This document shows, one piece after another, positions 63,397 to 64,000 of a stretch of 64,000 nt of DNA. The translations under genes and the position numbers were made by a program. The DNA is taken from NCBI GenBank assembly GCA_050084515.1, contig CM114271.1, positions 37,882,001 through 37,946,000 on the forward strand, written 5' to 3'. Every line of letters begins with the position of its first letter. The stretch's first letter is position 1. Origin of the DNA: Blasia pusilla. Lineage: Eukaryota > Marchantiophyta > Marchantiopsida > Blasiales. Below the pieces are notes generated by a model. That model did no database searches. It worked only from the letters and a program-made list of their open reading frames with translations, and was not told the DNA's origin.

Positions 63397-63860
63397 TCAA
63401 TCCTGGTGGAGTTGCTCAAGAGTGGAGCAATTGAGGATCAGATTGTAGGGATGGAGTTCTTGAGACAATTCTGGTGAGGAAATTAGTGTCAATCCTGACG
63501 TGAGTGTGGGCAAGCCAGCAAGTGCATTGGCAATTTGTTGCTGATTTTGAGTGAAGTGTGCTTGATTCTGGACCAAATCAGATGACTTTTGGGTAGGAGG
63601 AAAATCAAGCAAGAAGCAAATGTAAGGAGGGAACAAAAGTGTTTGATTGTGGAGGATTTTTTGAGATCTCAATTCTTCATTCAAAAATCTGAGTCCAACA
63701 GTGAAAACAAGACCAGAAACGGATCTCATTTGAGAAAGATTGCAAAGGATTCCCTATAGCCGCGTAGATTCCTTCAGATGAGCAAAAAGAATAAGAGAGC
63801 AGCGTTGGAGGTGTTGTGCGAGGCATCACAGCTTAAGTTCTGATAGCCCTTGTTTGGAAA
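63397..63860 (-). pseudogene. Possible retrotransposon gag start on the minus strand
   Basis: Minus-strand GCTATCAGAACTTAAGC at about 63846-63830 resembles a degraded tRNA-Met primer-binding site (TGGTATCAGAGC) and is closely followed by an ATG (MPRTTPPT). A second frame, 63729-63397, holds a Gln/Asn-rich helical stretch (NQAHFTQNQQQIANALAGL), common in plant gag N-termini. There is no zinc knuckle or pol, and the frames do not join. Confidence 0.3.
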
Positions 63861-64000
63861 GTTGTAAGGAGTGAGGAGGAGGAGAGCTCTTCATTCAATC
63901 GGAACTGAAGTTTCGATTTCCCTTGTTGGTGAACGTGGTTTAGGCAAGGAAGAGGTTACGTGGTCAACTTTCCCTCAGTCAGAGGTTGAGAAAGTTTGGG

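Overview
The window looks like a gene-poor, transposon-rich stretch of a land-plant nuclear genome. The reasons are intron-containing Bet v 1/PR-10-type genes with the family's single phase-1 intron, Ty1/copia and Ty3/gypsy pol remnants, a CACTA (En/Spm) element with TNP2 and TnpA-like genes, and a MuDR-type transposase with a SWIM zinc finger. I see no bacterial-style gene packing. The plant group cannot be fixed from the sequence alone.

Only three genes look intact, all Bet v 1-like (about 155 residues, two exons). Two (A, 6383-7329 minus; B, 8390-9162 plus) are about 92% identical in protein. They face away from each other as the arms of a large inverted duplication (about 5960-9545) that includes both promoters and 3' flanks. 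The third, diverged copy (C, 30758-31907 plus) stands alone, with its splice donor apparently moved by 6 bp. All three have a TATA-like box about 150-170 bp before the start codon.

Layout: 1-5900 holds an array of eight palindromic 19-27 bp units, a decayed N4/N6-DNA-methyltransferase-like reading frame, a foldback element with roughly 550 bp arms and a 178 bp tandem duplication. 5960-9545 is the Bet v 1 inverted pair. 9809-14420 is a decayed copia element. 14430-20640 carries a gypsy RT remnant, a 308 bp tandem duplication and a second copia remnant. 20775-20814 is a perfect 40 bp palindrome. 22745-23345 is a strongly GC-rich low-complexity island ending in a perfect 32 bp palindrome. 23978-27127 has two successive decayed reading frames: a divergent protein-kinase-like domain (HxD loop, DWG, APE) and a coiled-coil protein with a RING-like C-terminus. 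30600-31907 is gene C. 36170-37885 is a minus-strand gag-like remnant. 39383-42197 is a MULE lacking its DDE core. 44595-58433 is a roughly 13.8 kb CACTA element with matching inverted ends, subterminal repeats, TnpA-like and TNP2 genes, a 254 bp GA microsatellite and a roughly 330-350 bp tandem array. 59450-62270 has coding-like remnants of a poorly characterised plant element. The right edge has an AGGTCA-rich hairpin cluster and a possible minus-strand retroelement start.

The genes do not form a pathway. The Bet v 1 copies are host genes; nearly everything else is mobile DNA in various states of decay. The most unusual material is the methyltransferase-like, kinase-like and RING-like set of broken frames, which may be parts of a plant-specific repetitive element family, and the palindrome-rich sites.
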